A DNA stretch of 64,000 nt, from contig CP065161.1 in NCBI GenBank assembly GCA_015693905.1, positions 124,001 through 188,000 on the forward strand, given 5' to 3'. Origin of the DNA: Rhodobacterales bacterium HKCCA1288. Lineage in GTDB: Bacteria; Pseudomonadota; Alphaproteobacteria; Rhodobacterales; Rhodobacteraceae. The first letter of the stretch is position 1, and every line of letters begins with the position of its first letter. Below, one piece after another: positions 1 to 8,064 of the stretch. The position numbers were made by a program, and so were the translations under genes. The notes below the pieces were generated by a model, which saw only the letters and a program-made list of their open reading frames with translations, had not been told where the DNA came from and ran no database searches.

Positions 1-339
1 GTGGCCAGCGCAGATGCCTATGTCATGCCTTCGCGCCATGAACCGCTTGGGAATGTCATTCTCGAGGCATGGCGCAGTGCCACCCCTGTTGTCGCCACGC
101 GCAGCGAGGGGCCATCATGGTTTTGTGAGGATGGCAAGAATGCGCTGCTTGTTGACATTGACGATGTTGATGCAATGGCACAGGCGCTCTTGCGATTGCG
201 GGCGGAGCCAGACTTGGCCGCGCAATTGGTGACAGCGGGCCAAGCGCAATTATCCGAGAAATTCACCAAATCCCGCGTTGTGGCGCAATATTTGGCGCTG
301 ATTGACGGGGATTTGTCTGCAATGGATTTTGGCCGATGA
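1..339 (+). CDS. Glycosyltransferase family 4 (group 1), C-terminal part
   Basis: This is the C-terminal 112 residues of a GT-B glycosyltransferase; the 5' end lies outside the window, so the GTG at base 1 is not necessarily a start. The stretch SRHEPLGNVILEAW carries the glutamate-rich EX7E-type donor-binding motif of family 4 enzymes, followed by the usual statement of alternative donor loop (TPVVATRSEGP) and a C-terminal helix. It presumably transfers a sugar onto a lipopolysaccharide or exopolysaccharide precursor at the cytoplasmic face. Its stop codon overlaps the next start (ATGA), so it is translationally coupled to the family 25 glycosyltransferase that follows, which fits a surface-polysaccharide role. 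Confidence 0.85.
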   Translation: MASADAYVMPSRHEPLGNVILEAWRSATPVVATRSEGPSWFCEDGKNALLVDIDDVDAMAQALLRLRAEPDLAAQLVTAGQAQLSEKFTKSRVVAQYLALIDGDLSAMDFGR

Positions 340-1118
340 AGGTGTTGATCATCAATATGGCAACGGCCACGGATCGTATGGCGTTTATGGCCGCGCAGAT
401 GGATCATTTCGGTCTGGACTGGGCGCGGATTGAGGCGATCACCCCCGACACGTTAACCCCGCCTGCCGATGATCCTGTATGGCATCGGTGGCAGCGCCCC
501 TTGCGGGTGACAGAAATGGCGCTTTGCGCTTCGCATATGGCCGCGTGGCGCGCTGTGATTGCGGCGGATGTCCCGCATTTGATTTTAGAGGATGACGCGA
601 CCTTGGCCGCGGATTTGCCCGCCTTCCTCGCGGGTGTTGCGGGGTTGACCGATGTCGATCACATCTCGCTTGAGACGCGCGGTCGCAAAAAGGTTTTGGG
701 CCGTGTCTTGCATTCTGCGGCCCCGATGCTGCGCCTGTGGCAGGATCGAACGGGTTCTGCGGCCTATATCGCCTATCCTAAGGGGGCAAAGCTGATGCTT
801 GATCACGCGCTGCGTGTGGGTGGGCCATCGGATGCGATTATTTCCTCCACATATGGGATGCGCAGCTATCAGGCTGTTCCTGCTTTGGCGGTGCAATTGG
901 ATATTTGTGCGCAATATGGGGTGCCGCAGGCGCTTGAAACTCGATCATTGATTGATGCCGTTGAAAAGCCGCGCTTGCCGGTGTCAGGCATGGCGGCGCT
1001 TGGGTTTCGGACACGGCGGATTTGGGGGCAGATCGTCATGGGATGGCGCCAGTTGCGGTATCGGGGCACAAGGCTGCATGTTGCGCCTGCGCGCGATTGG
1101 CCAAAGATCACGCTATGA
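336..1118 (+). CDS. Glycosyltransferase family 25 (LPS biosynthesis type)
   Basis: The 260-residue product begins with the family 25 signature MKVLIINMATATDRM, continues with the conserved segment EMALCASHMAAWRAVI near residues 60-75, and has the acidic ILEDDA motif near residue 87, which corresponds to the metal/nucleotide-sugar binding DXD region. Length matches the family. Members add galactose or related sugars to lipooligosaccharide cores. It overlaps the preceding glycosyltransferase by four bases and the following methyltransferase by four bases (ATGA), so all three are likely one transcript. The acceptor sugar cannot be told from sequence. Confidence 0.85.
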   Translation: MKVLIINMATATDRMAFMAAQMDHFGLDWARIEAITPDTLTPPADDPVWHRWQRPLRVTEMALCASHMAAWRAVIAADVPHLILEDDATLAADLPAFLAGVAGLTDVDHISLETRGRKKVLGRVLHSAAPMLRLWQDRTGSAAYIAYPKGAKLMLDHALRVGGPSDAIISSTYGMRSYQAVPALAVQLDICAQYGVPQALETRSLIDAVEKPRLPVSGMAALGFRTRRIWGQIVMGWRQLRYRGTRLHVAPARDWPKITL

Positions 1119-1573
1119 GGGCGTTACGGGCCTATATTGATATTCCACCGATATGGCTGTTCCTTGCCGCAGCGGTGGCGTGGATCTTGGCGCGAGAATT
1201 GCCCCTGATCATGGCCTTTGGCCCCGTGTTTCGTGTCGGCGGGGGTTTGACCATCGCTGTGGGGGTCGCCGTGATCTTATGGGCGGCTTGGTTTTTCTAT
1301 CGGGCCAAAACACCGATTGAACCGCGCCATACCCCAAAGGCTTTGATCACATCTGGCCCGTTCAAATATAGCCGCAACCCGATCTATTTAGGCATGGTGT
1401 TGATTTTAATCGGGTGGGTATTGGTTTTGGGTGCGCTATCGCCTGTCTTGATCCCCTATCTCTATTTTTGGATGGTGGATCAACGATTTGCTGCCCCTGA
1501 GGAGGAGGGGTTGCGCCACGCGTTCGGCGTTGAGGGACTGCGCTATATTCAAACCACGCCGCGTTGGATTTAA
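1115..1573 (+). CDS. Isoprenylcysteine carboxyl methyltransferase (ICMT/PEMT) family membrane protein
   Basis: The 152-residue product has about four hydrophobic segments. The C-terminal half contains the family motif SGPFKYSRNPIYLGMVL followed by a DQRFAAPEEEGL segment and a terminal RWI, which form the S-adenosylmethionine site in ICMT/PEMT-type membrane methyltransferases. I chose the ATG at 1115 because it overlaps the upstream stop in an ATGA arrangement; longer in-frame starts would run deep into the glycosyltransferase gene. The bacterial members act on small isoprenoid, phospholipid or unknown substrates, and the actual substrate here is unknown. Confidence 0.8.
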   Translation: MRALRAYIDIPPIWLFLAAAVAWILARELPLIMAFGPVFRVGGGLTIAVGVAVILWAAWFFYRAKTPIEPRHTPKALITSGPFKYSRNPIYLGMVLILIGWVLVLGALSPVLIPYLYFWMVDQRFAAPEEEGLRHAFGVEGLRYIQTTPRWI

Positions 1574-1712
1574 CGCTTCTTTGGTTTCCTTCGATAACAA
1601 TCGCGGCCATAGTTGTGGCATGGGTGGAATATTACCGTGGCTCGCAAAGGCTTGATTGGCGCAGTCGCGAAAAGCGGCCTATGTGAAAGGGGACAGTGCA
1701 AGAGGGATGATG

Positions 1713-2489
1713 ATGACAGGCTCGCTGCTGCAAATGGTTCTAGGTCGGATGGTCATTGGCCTGCGCCCCATGGTGCAGGCGCTCTGTTTTGCGATTTTAG
1801 CCATCATGGCCCTTTCCCCCAAAATGGCCGAGGCGCAATTATCCGCAACAGGCCCTGTTGTTGTGGAATTGTTCACCTCGCAAGGCTGTTCCTCTTGCCC
1901 GCCTGCGGATGCCTTGCTCAATGAATTGGCCACGCGGGGCGATGTTTTGCCCTTGGGTCTGCATGTGGATTATTGGGATTATATCGGTTGGCCCGACACA
2001 TTCGCCCAACCTCAATTCTCGCGGCGCCAAGAGGCCTATGTGCGCGCCGCAGGGGGGCGGCGGGTTTATACGCCGCATATGGTCGTGGGGGGGCATGATC
2101 ATCTGGTGGGGGCGCAGCCGATGGAATTGGCCGATTTGATCCGCGCCCATGCCGCGCAGGGCTATCCTGTTGCGGTCGAGCTTATTCGCAGTGCAGACGG
2201 CTATCGCCTGACGGCGCAAACCACGCAGACTGCGCCAATGGTGGTGCAGGTGATCCGCTATACCCCGCGTGCTGAGGTGGATATCACCCGTGGCGAGAAT
2301 GCGGGGCGTGATGCCCATTACAGCAATGTGGTGCGGGGTTTGGAAATCTTGGGCGATTGGGATGGCCGCGCCCCGTTTGTGCGCACGATCACGGCAGAGG
2401 CAGAGACGGATTTGGCCGTGGTGGTGCAGGCCCGTCTTGGCGCTGGTGCGCTTGGCCCTGTGATGGGGGCTGCACGGGCGCCTCAATAA
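1713..2489 (+). CDS. DUF1223 family secreted thioredoxin-fold protein
   Basis: The product is about 258 residues with an N-terminal hydrophobic signal segment ending in a MAEAQ-type cleavage region. The mature part starts with VVVELFTSQGCSSCPPADALLNELA, whose CSSC motif and following proline-rich segment are typical of the DUF1223 thioredoxin-like family. Further conserved pieces are HVDYWDYIGWPD and VYTPHMVVGG. Three ATG codons stand in a row at 1707, 1710 and 1713; the AGAGGG at 1701-1706 is best spaced for 1713. The protein probably acts in the periplasm in thiol-disulfide chemistry, but no substrate is established for the family. Confidence 0.85.
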   Translation: MTGSLLQMVLGRMVIGLRPMVQALCFAILAIMALSPKMAEAQLSATGPVVVELFTSQGCSSCPPADALLNELATRGDVLPLGLHVDYWDYIGWPDTFAQPQFSRRQEAYVRAAGGRRVYTPHMVVGGHDHLVGAQPMELADLIRAHAAQGYPVAVELIRSADGYRLTAQTTQTAPMVVQVIRYTPRAEVDITRGENAGRDAHYSNVVRGLEILGDWDGRAPFVRTITAEAETDLAVVVQARLGAGALGPVMGAARAPQ

Positions 2490-2497
2490 ACGGGGCG

Positions 2498-3439
2498 CTA
2501 CAAATCGCGGCGCAGCGCCTCTTCCTCTTCGGGATCTAGATCAAAATAACGCAATTGGCGTTCCGGCTTCCAGCGGCGATGCACCCACAGCCATTGTTCG
2601 GGTGTTTCGCGGATGCGCCGCGATATTGCATCTGAAATGGCCTGCGTCATGGCCTCGGCTGTGTCATGCGGGATGGGCGCATCGACCAGAATATCGAAAT
2701 CCAAGCCATTTTCACAGCGGCGTGCAAAAATTGGCACAACCAGCGCGTCATGGCGCAACGCCATTTCCGCCCCCGTCAGGGCCGTTGGTGCAGGTTTGCC
2801 TAAGAAATCAACGCGCACCCCGTCTGCAAAATATTGATCCAACAAGATGGCGCATTGCCCTCCCCCCTTAATGTGGCGCAGGAATTGCGCCACGCCCCGC
2901 CGCCCGCGGGGAAAGGCGGGGCCGCCGAATGCGCGCATCGTATCTTCGTAATGGGCATTCACATAGCCATTGTTCATTGGGCGATAGAGCCCGCCCATGT
3001 GATAGCCGCGTTGGTTCATGGCGCTGCGAAAGGCTTGGTAATTGCCGAAATGGCCTGAGACAAACAGGATCGGGCGCCCCGCCTGTCGCGCGGCTTCGGC
3101 CGCCTGCCATCCCGCGCCATGAGGCTGCCAGTGCCCTGCACGGGCAATCAGGTCGGGTGCGGAATATTGCTCGATCACCGAACGGCCCAGATTATCTAAA
3201 CTGGCATCGGCAATATCCGCGCGCCGTTTCTCGGGCAGATCAGGCCAGATATAGGCCAGATGCCCCATCGCGCGGCGGCGAAACCCCGCAAGCGGCCCCA
3301 ACACGCGCCGCGTCAGCCATCCGATCAAGGCCACACGCTGCGCATAGGGCAGGGCGCGTGCCGCCGCCAGAACCGCTTGGAACAGGGCGTTTACGACCCA
3401 ATCAACAGGGGTGCGGCGATCTCGGTCATAGGCGGCCAT
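2498..3439 (-). CDS. Lysophospholipid/lipid A acyltransferase (LpxL/HtrB-like)
   Basis: The 313-residue product belongs to the LpxL/HtrB family, which transfers acyl chains to lipid A or ornithine-type lipids on the inner face of the inner membrane. The catalytic HX4D/E-like region is seen as SGHFGNYQA, followed by the GLYRPMNN segment and the RGRRGVAQFLRHIKGGG block. A second conserved part is ILLDQYFADGVRVDFLGKPAPT, and the C-terminus has PEQWLWVHRRWK. The normal HXXXXD motif appears as HFGNYQ, so the usual acid is replaced; this variant occurs in several family members but deserves note. It is convergent with the DUF1223 gene and lies just downstream of the TIGR01244 gene on the same strand. 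Confidence 0.85.
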   Translation of the reverse strand: MAAYDRDRRTPVDWVVNALFQAVLAAARALPYAQRVALIGWLTRRVLGPLAGFRRRAMGHLAYIWPDLPEKRRADIADASLDNLGRSVIEQYSAPDLIARAGHWQPHGAGWQAAEAARQAGRPILFVSGHFGNYQAFRSAMNQRGYHMGGLYRPMNNGYVNAHYEDTMRAFGGPAFPRGRRGVAQFLRHIKGGGQCAILLDQYFADGVRVDFLGKPAPTALTGAEMALRHDALVVPIFARRCENGLDFDILVDAPIPHDTAEAMTQAISDAISRRIRETPEQWLWVHRRWKPERQLRYFDLDPEEEEALRRDL

Positions 3440-3457
3440 GGCGGCTGTATCTTTCCC

Positions 3458-3895
3458 TCAGCCATCCGCGCGGGTGGATGCCACATGGTCAATCTGCGGG
3501 CCGAGATGGGGCATCGGATAGCCCGCAGTGGCAATCGCGTCCAAAATATCATCCCGCGCCATGGTGCCTGCAAGGGCAAAGGCCGACAAAACCGCCGAAC
3601 GCGTGCCAGAGGCGCAATAGGCCAAAATCTTGCCGCTGCTGCCCTCAATCGCATCGGCCTGTTCGTCAATCATGTCCATGCTTAACCCCGCAGCCCCCAT
3701 TGGGTTATAGACAAATTCCAAGCCCGCCGCTTCGGCCGCGGTCTCAAATGCCGCTGCTTGGAGGGCTTCGGGGTTCTCGGCATCGGGGCGGTTGCAGATC
3801 AAGGCTGTGAACCCTTCTGCTTTGAGGGCGGCCAAATCCTCGGGTGCGACTTGCGGCGAGACAAAGATTTTATCGGTGATTTGGCGCAGTTCCAT
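3458..3895 (-). CDS. TIGR01244 family phosphatase/sulfurtransferase-like protein (DUF442)
   Basis: The 145-residue product contains a cysteine-phosphatase-type P-loop, YCASGTRS, near residue 93, and opens with MELRQITDKIFVSPQ followed by GFTALICNRPD, which are characteristic of the TIGR01244/DUF442 family. The same domain is found fused to Blh-type beta-lactamase-fold sulfur dioxygenases, which suggests a role in sulfur or persulfide handling, but stand-alone members lack a firm function. It precedes the acyltransferase by about 18 bases on the same strand, so the two may be cotranscribed. Confidence 0.8.
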   Translation of the reverse strand: MELRQITDKIFVSPQVAPEDLAALKAEGFTALICNRPDAENPEALQAAAFETAAEAAGLEFVYNPMGAAGLSMDMIDEQADAIEGSSGKILAYCASGTRSAVLSAFALAGTMARDDILDAIATAGYPMPHLGPQIDHVASTRADG

Positions 3896-4050
3896 TTCGG
3901 GGCATCCTTTGGTTGGGCGGCTATCTCGCCCAATCTAGGCAGGGTTGGGGCCAAGGGCAATTGCAGAAGTTGACACAAATCAAAGCGGCGCTGCCTGCCT
4001 CGCGGCACTGTTGGGGGGTGAACAGGCAAGTTTTAGGAAAGGATAGGGTT

Positions 4051-4398
4051 ATGAGTGGCCATCTGAGTAAAACTGCGATTGCCGCAAAGCGTGATCAATT
4101 ACAGACACGTTTGGCGCAATTGGATCAGCGCATTCACACTGTGGAGGATGCGCTTGACGCCCCCCATTCGCGCGATTGGCCCGAAGCCGCCAAAGAGCGC
4201 GAAGATGACGAGGCCCTTGAGGCGCTTGGCCTTGAAGCACAGCATGAGATTGCGATGATAAACGCGGCAATCGCGCGCATAGATGCAGGGCAATATGGGA
4301 TATGCACCTCTTGCGATTTGCCAATAGCCGAAGACAGGCTAGAGGTTCTGCCCTTTACGCCGTTTTGCCGTGATTGTGCCGCACAGGCGGCCCATTGA
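4051..4398 (+). CDS. DksA/TraR-type C4 zinc finger protein
   Basis: The 115-residue product has a predicted coiled-coil N-terminal half and a C-terminal four-cysteine zinc finger, CTSC near residue 87 and CRDC near residue 108, as in the DksA/TraR family. The start at 4051 is supported by an upstream AGGAAAGGA ribosome binding site; the open frame extends further upstream without such a site. DksA-like proteins bind in the secondary channel of RNA polymerase. This short member lacks the full-length DksA coiled coil and its tip acidic residues are not clear, so it may be a paralogue rather than the main stringent-response cofactor. Confidence 0.85.
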   Translation: MSGHLSKTAIAAKRDQLQTRLAQLDQRIHTVEDALDAPHSRDWPEAAKEREDDEALEALGLEAQHEIAMINAAIARIDAGQYGICTSCDLPIAEDRLEVLPFTPFCRDCAAQAAH

Positions 4399-4408
4399 GC
4401 CGCGCGTT

Positions 4409-4624
4409 TCAGGCGAGGAAAATTCCAACCACCACGGACATCAGCCCGAGCGCTGAGAGCAAAAGCGCGCCCATATTGATCACCACGATCCGTTGCAATT
4501 TTGCGCGCAACTCAGCCTCAGGCAGGCCCGCGCGTTTGGCGGCCATGGCCGCGAAAATGCAATAGGCCAAAAAGCCAAGACCGATCAGTGTTAGCCCCGT
4601 CCCGATCCAAACAAGCCATTCCAT
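4409..4624 (-). CDS. Small two-helix membrane protein
   Basis: The product is about 71 residues with two hydrophobic segments: WIGTGLTLIGLGFLAYCIFAA near the N-terminus and VVINMGALLLSALGLMSVVVG near the C-terminus, separated by a charged linker (KRAGLPEAELRAKLQR). I chose the ATG at 4624, which follows an AAGGGA site; a longer frame reaches 4723 without support. Proteins of this pattern are common in Rhodobacterales, but I do not recognise a function. It is convergent with the zinc finger gene and divergent from the GapR-type gene. Confidence 0.65.
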   Translation of the reverse strand: MEWLVWIGTGLTLIGLGFLAYCIFAAMAAKRAGLPEAELRAKLQRIVVINMGALLLSALGLMSVVVGIFLA

Positions 4625-4784
4625 CGCGCATATTCCCTTGGGCTTAGACTTCACCGCCTGCGGGCTAACGCGATTGCGGCCTTCGCGCAATCCCTTTGCG
4701 CCAAACGCGCTTGCGAAAGCCAAGGACAGGCGCTAGGTCATGGGCCGCAGAATTGCGCTGACCCGCCCTAAGGAGAGATGTGTC

Positions 4785-5072
4785 ATGGATGACCAAATTG
4801 CCCCAAGCCCCGCTGCCCCCTCCTCCTCGGATGCGACCTATCGGGTCACCGCAGATGAGCTGCGCGCCTTTATCGAGCGGTTCGAGCGTCTCGAAGCCGA
4901 GAAAAAAGACATCGCCGATCAACAAAAAGAGGTGATGGCCGAGGCCAAAGGGCGCGGTTACGACACCAAAGTCATCCGCAAGCTGATTACATTGCGCAAG
5001 CGTGAACCTGACGATATCGCCGAAGAAGAAGCCGTGCTTGAAATGTATAAAGAGGCGCTTGGGATGCGCTAA
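4785..5072 (+). CDS. GapR-type DUF2312 DNA-binding protein
   Basis: The 95-residue product shows the DUF2312 core: TADELRAFIERFERLEAEKK, then DQQKEVMAEAKGRGYD, then VIRKLITLRKREPDDIAEEEAVLEMY. In Caulobacter, GapR proteins form tetrameric clamps on overtwisted DNA in front of the replication fork and aid type II topoisomerases. The start at 4785 follows an AAGGAGAG site with good spacing. The length and basic/acidic pattern match the family closely. It is likely expressed alone, since the gene following it is on the opposite strand and overlaps its end by four bases. Confidence 0.9.
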   Translation: MDDQIAPSPAAPSSSDATYRVTADELRAFIERFERLEAEKKDIADQQKEVMAEAKGRGYDTKVIRKLITLRKREPDDIAEEEAVLEMYKEALGMR

Positions 5073-5944
5073 GGCGCAATCATCCTCACCCCTTCGATCT
5101 GTGCCACGCTGAGGAAATCCGCCTCATAGGCCGCACTCATTCGGTCGAGCAGGGTTTGATCCCAATCTGGGATTGTGCAGGCCTCAACCATGAGATCTTC
5201 TTTCGCGTATCGCTCTAGGAATGCCAGATGGATACGGCGTAAATGCGCGGTCGACTGGGGCGGGTTTGTCATCAAGTAAAGCTCCATCTGCGCGGCCACA
5301 GATTTATCAAGCAAAGACGCGACCAAATCGCTTTCGCCCTTGAGGCGGGTGTCGGGCGGTAGGCCCGCCAAGGCACGCATCACATCGCCCCAAATCAAGG
5401 GCGTATCTTCGTTGGCCCAAACTGTCAGCTGTGCATCAGGTTGAGCCGCGCGCAGCCGTTGCAGCATCTCTGACCACCGCAGGGCTTCGGGCTGTATATC
5501 CGCCGCAAATTCGTTGAAGTCATCATAACGCGATGCCCGAAATAATGCGGGCAAAAGCGTGCTTGGATCTCGCAACGCAATAAAGAATTCGATCTCGGCC
5601 TCGGGGAAAAGGGCGCGCATATTGTCAGTCTGCCGCTCAATCGCGGGCCAAAATTGTGCACCTTGCGCAACAAGACGATTGATCGAGACAAGCCTTGGGT
5701 CAGATAACACCAAACGCTTGGGCGTTCCCGCACCCAGTATCGCATCTAAAAGCGCCTCGGTGATCTCGCGCGAAGCGGCCTTGCCTTTGAGTGCGCGCAT
5801 GGTGTCGCGCAGCACGGTGCGGAATTGCCCCGCCTCAGGGATTGCAACCCCTAAGGCCGCCAATTCGGCGGTGTTTTTGTTTAGCGCAGCCAATAACATA
5901 TCGTCATCCGTGCATGGCGCACCGAGATGAAAAGCAACCTGCAT
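5069..5944 (-). CDS. Hypothetical protein, sulfotransferase-like
   Basis: The 291-residue product begins with VAFHLGAPCTDDDMLLAALNKN, which resembles the N-terminal strand and phosphosulfate loop of bacterial sulfotransferase-like proteins (compare GAPKTGT-type loops), but the catalytic lysine of that loop is not obvious. A later segment FFIALRDPSTLLPALF looks like the conserved arginine region (VRDP) of the same fold. I do not recognise a specific family and the enzymatic activity is uncertain. No signal peptide is seen. The gene stands alone upstream of the tRNA. Confidence 0.6.
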   Translation of the reverse strand: MQVAFHLGAPCTDDDMLLAALNKNTAELAALGVAIPEAGQFRTVLRDTMRALKGKAASREITEALLDAILGAGTPKRLVLSDPRLVSINRLVAQGAQFWPAIERQTDNMRALFPEAEIEFFIALRDPSTLLPALFRASRYDDFNEFAADIQPEALRWSEMLQRLRAAQPDAQLTVWANEDTPLIWGDVMRALAGLPPDTRLKGESDLVASLLDKSVAAQMELYLMTNPPQSTAHLRRIHLAFLERYAKEDLMVEACTIPDWDQTLLDRMSAAYEADFLSVAQIEGVRMIAP

Positions 5945-6109
5945 AAAAGGCCCAGTCCTTATTATCGCTCGTAACCCTAAGGTGCAAATTACAGAAGGGT
6001 CAGGATTTGCGCAAATCCTAATGCCGCAGAGAGGCTGAATGTTTCTTTCGGAAATTTTTCAAGCAGCCTCTTGCGTCCGCCCGCATAAAGCCCTATTTCC
6101 CCGCGCAGT

Positions 6110-6185
6110 GCCCCTATAGCTCAGCTGGTAGAGCATCTGATTTGTAATCAGAGGGTCCGCGGTTCGAGTCCGTGTGGGGGCACCA
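6110..6185 (+). tRNA. tRNA-Thr (UGU anticodon)
   Basis: The 76 bases fold as a full cloverleaf. The acceptor arms GCCCCTA and TGGGGGC pair, the D arm contains AGCTCAGCTGGTAGAGC, the anticodon stem TCTGA/TCAGA encloses the loop TTTGTAA with anticodon TGT, and the T arm carries GGTTCGAGTCC. The discriminator A at 6182 is followed by an encoded CCA at 6183-6185. It reads ACA threonine codons. Its 3' end borders the long inositol-type catabolic cluster. Confidence 0.97.
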
Positions 6186-6337
6186 TTTCATATTAAAACA
6201 CTAGATTTAAGTGCGGTGTTCCGATGGGCCGTTTGCGCGCTGCTATGCGCTGCTATGCGGCGCAGTGACCCCTGTGCAAGCGAAGGGCGCTGTCCGTTTT
6301 AGGATGGTGGCGGTGCGGCAGGCGGCTTTTGTCTGCG

Positions 6338-7138
6338 TTATTTTGGCATCAAAAAATCAACAGCGGGATCGGCCTGAAAGCGCCATTTGCGCAACGGGCC
6401 TGCCATGACGTTGAGGTAATAAAGTTCAAACCCGTGCGGTGCGCCGCAGGGGTGGTGGCCGCGTGGCACCAGAACCACATCGTGATCTTGCACGGCCATC
6501 ACCTCGTCCAAGCTGCCATCTTCGGTATAGACGCGCTGCAGCGCGAAACCTTGGGCAGGGTTGATGCGGTGGTAATAGGTTTCCTCAAGATAGGTGATAT
6601 TGGGATAATCATCCTCATCATGGCGATGACTGGGATAGGATGACCAATTCCCTGCGGGGGTAAATACCTCGGTCACCAGCAGGCTGTCGCAGTAATCTTC
6701 TGCTTCCATCGCGATATTGTTGATGAAGCGGGTGTTGTTGCCTTCGCCCCGCTGCGTCAGCGTGATCCCGTCAGGGCCAATCTTGCGCGGCCCGTGGCCC
6801 GATTTCCCAGGCGCGGCACAAACCGCGACCGTGCAATCAGTCTGCGCCACCAAAGACCAATCGCTGTCATTTGGCACATAAAGGCAATGGGGCGGGGTTT
6901 TTTCGAACACATCCATCCGATCCCCCAACACGCCCCAATCTTGCCCTGCGGCGGTGATCTGCGCCTTGCCTTCGACCATGACCAAAATCACCTCATTCGC
7001 CCCCGTGAGTTCAGCGGCCTTTTCGCCTGCACGCAGGCGATAGAGCGAAAATCCCACATAACGCCACCCCGCGCTTGCGGGGGTAATCTCATGGGTTTTG
7101 CCATGGCTGCCAAAGGGTTTGAGCTGCAATTGGGGCAT
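6338..7138 (-). CDS. iolB: 5-deoxy-glucuronate isomerase
   Basis: The 266-residue product matches IolB, which converts 5-deoxy-D-glucuronate to 2-deoxy-5-keto-D-gluconate in the myo-inositol pathway. It is a bicupin enzyme; the metal-binding cupin motif is visible as PSHRHDEDD around residues 168-176, with the partner glutamate in TYLEETYYHRINP and a later histidine in VPRGHHPCGAPHG. The length agrees with the family. It is the last gene of the long minus-strand operon, about 26 bases after purU. The remaining inositol genes (iolC, iolD, iolE, iolA) are not in this window and would have to lie elsewhere. Confidence 0.93.
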   Translation of the reverse strand: MPQLQLKPFGSHGKTHEITPASAGWRYVGFSLYRLRAGEKAAELTGANEVILVMVEGKAQITAAGQDWGVLGDRMDVFEKTPPHCLYVPNDSDWSLVAQTDCTVAVCAAPGKSGHGPRKIGPDGITLTQRGEGNNTRFINNIAMEAEDYCDSLLVTEVFTPAGNWSSYPSHRHDEDDYPNITYLEETYYHRINPAQGFALQRVYTEDGSLDEVMAVQDHDVVLVPRGHHPCGAPHGFELYYLNVMAGPLRKWRFQADPAVDFLMPK

Positions 7139-7164
7139 GGTTTTGGGCCTTTCTTCTGCGGGGT

Positions 7165-8049
7165 TTATCCCATCCGCTCCGAGGCGTAGGAGCCAGGTGA
7201 GGGCGGGAAAACCACGGTCTTGTCGCCGTTGAGGAACACGCGCCCTTTGACATGGGCATGGATCGCGCGGGCGAATACTTGCGCCTCAACATCACGGCCA
7301 AGCGAGACATAATCCTCGGCCGATTGGGCATGGGTGACGCGGATGATATCTTGCTCGATAATCGGGCCTTCATCAAGGTCAGCGGTCACATAATGCGAGG
7401 TCGCGCCGATCAGTTTTACCCCTCGTTCAAACGCTTGCTTATAGGGGTTCGCGCCTTTGAAAGAGGGCAAGAAGGAATGGTGGATATTGATAATCCGCCC
7501 AGACATTTTGCGGCACAGATCATCTGACAAAATCTGCATATAGCGCGCGAGGACGACCAATTCTGCCCCCGTTTCTTCGACCACGGCCATAATGCGCGCC
7601 TCGGCATCTGGTTTGTTTTCCTTGGTCACTTTGATGCAGTGAAACGGGATGTCGTGGTTCACCACCAGTTTTTGATAATCCATGTGGTTCGAGATCACCG
7701 CAACAATCTCAACGGGCAAGGCGCCGATGCGCCACCGATAGAGCAGATCGTTCAAACAATGACCAAAGCGGGAAACCATGATGACCATCTTGCGCTTGAC
7801 GGCCTCGTCAAAAAATTCGGCCTCCATGCCAAAGGCCGCGGCGATTGGGGCAAATGCATCCTGCAACCCGTCTAGCCCCTGACCTTGTTCCGAGCGGAAA
7901 CTGACGCGCATAAAGAAATTACCCGTTTCGGTGTCGTCAAATTGGGCGCTGTCGGTGATGTTGCAGCCTTGATCGGCGAGGAATGTGGAAATCGCGGCCA
8001 CAATACCCCGCCTGCTGCTGCATTGCACCCGAAGGGCGTAACTGCTCAT
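7165..8049 (-). CDS. purU: Formyltetrahydrofolate deformylase
   Basis: The 294-residue product is PurU, which hydrolyses 10-formyl-tetrahydrofolate to formate and tetrahydrofolate. It has an N-terminal ACT regulatory domain (residues 1-80, YALRVQCSSRRGIVAAISTFLADQG) and a formyltransferase-fold catalytic domain. The active-site elements appear in the segment IINIHHSFLPSFKGANPY (Asn and His) and in ADLDEGPIIEQD (Asp). In Rhodobacterales PurU is often placed beside demethylation pathways, where it releases one-carbon units as formate. Here it sits between iolG and iolB in the same operon, which supports a demethylated substrate. Confidence 0.93.
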   Translation of the reverse strand: MSSYALRVQCSSRRGIVAAISTFLADQGCNITDSAQFDDTETGNFFMRVSFRSEQGQGLDGLQDAFAPIAAAFGMEAEFFDEAVKRKMVIMVSRFGHCLNDLLYRWRIGALPVEIVAVISNHMDYQKLVVNHDIPFHCIKVTKENKPDAEARIMAVVEETGAELVVLARYMQILSDDLCRKMSGRIINIHHSFLPSFKGANPYKQAFERGVKLIGATSHYVTADLDEGPIIEQDIIRVTHAQSAEDYVSLGRDVEAQVFARAIHAHVKGRVFLNGDKTVVFPPSPGSYASERMG

Positions 8050-8064
8050 GGAATGCGCCCCGCC

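Noticed and set aside
2929-3810. Plus-strand frame opposite the acyltransferase and TIGR01244 genes
   Set aside because: It spans two real genes of the opposite strand and the space between them, and its arginine/proline-rich translation has no family features.
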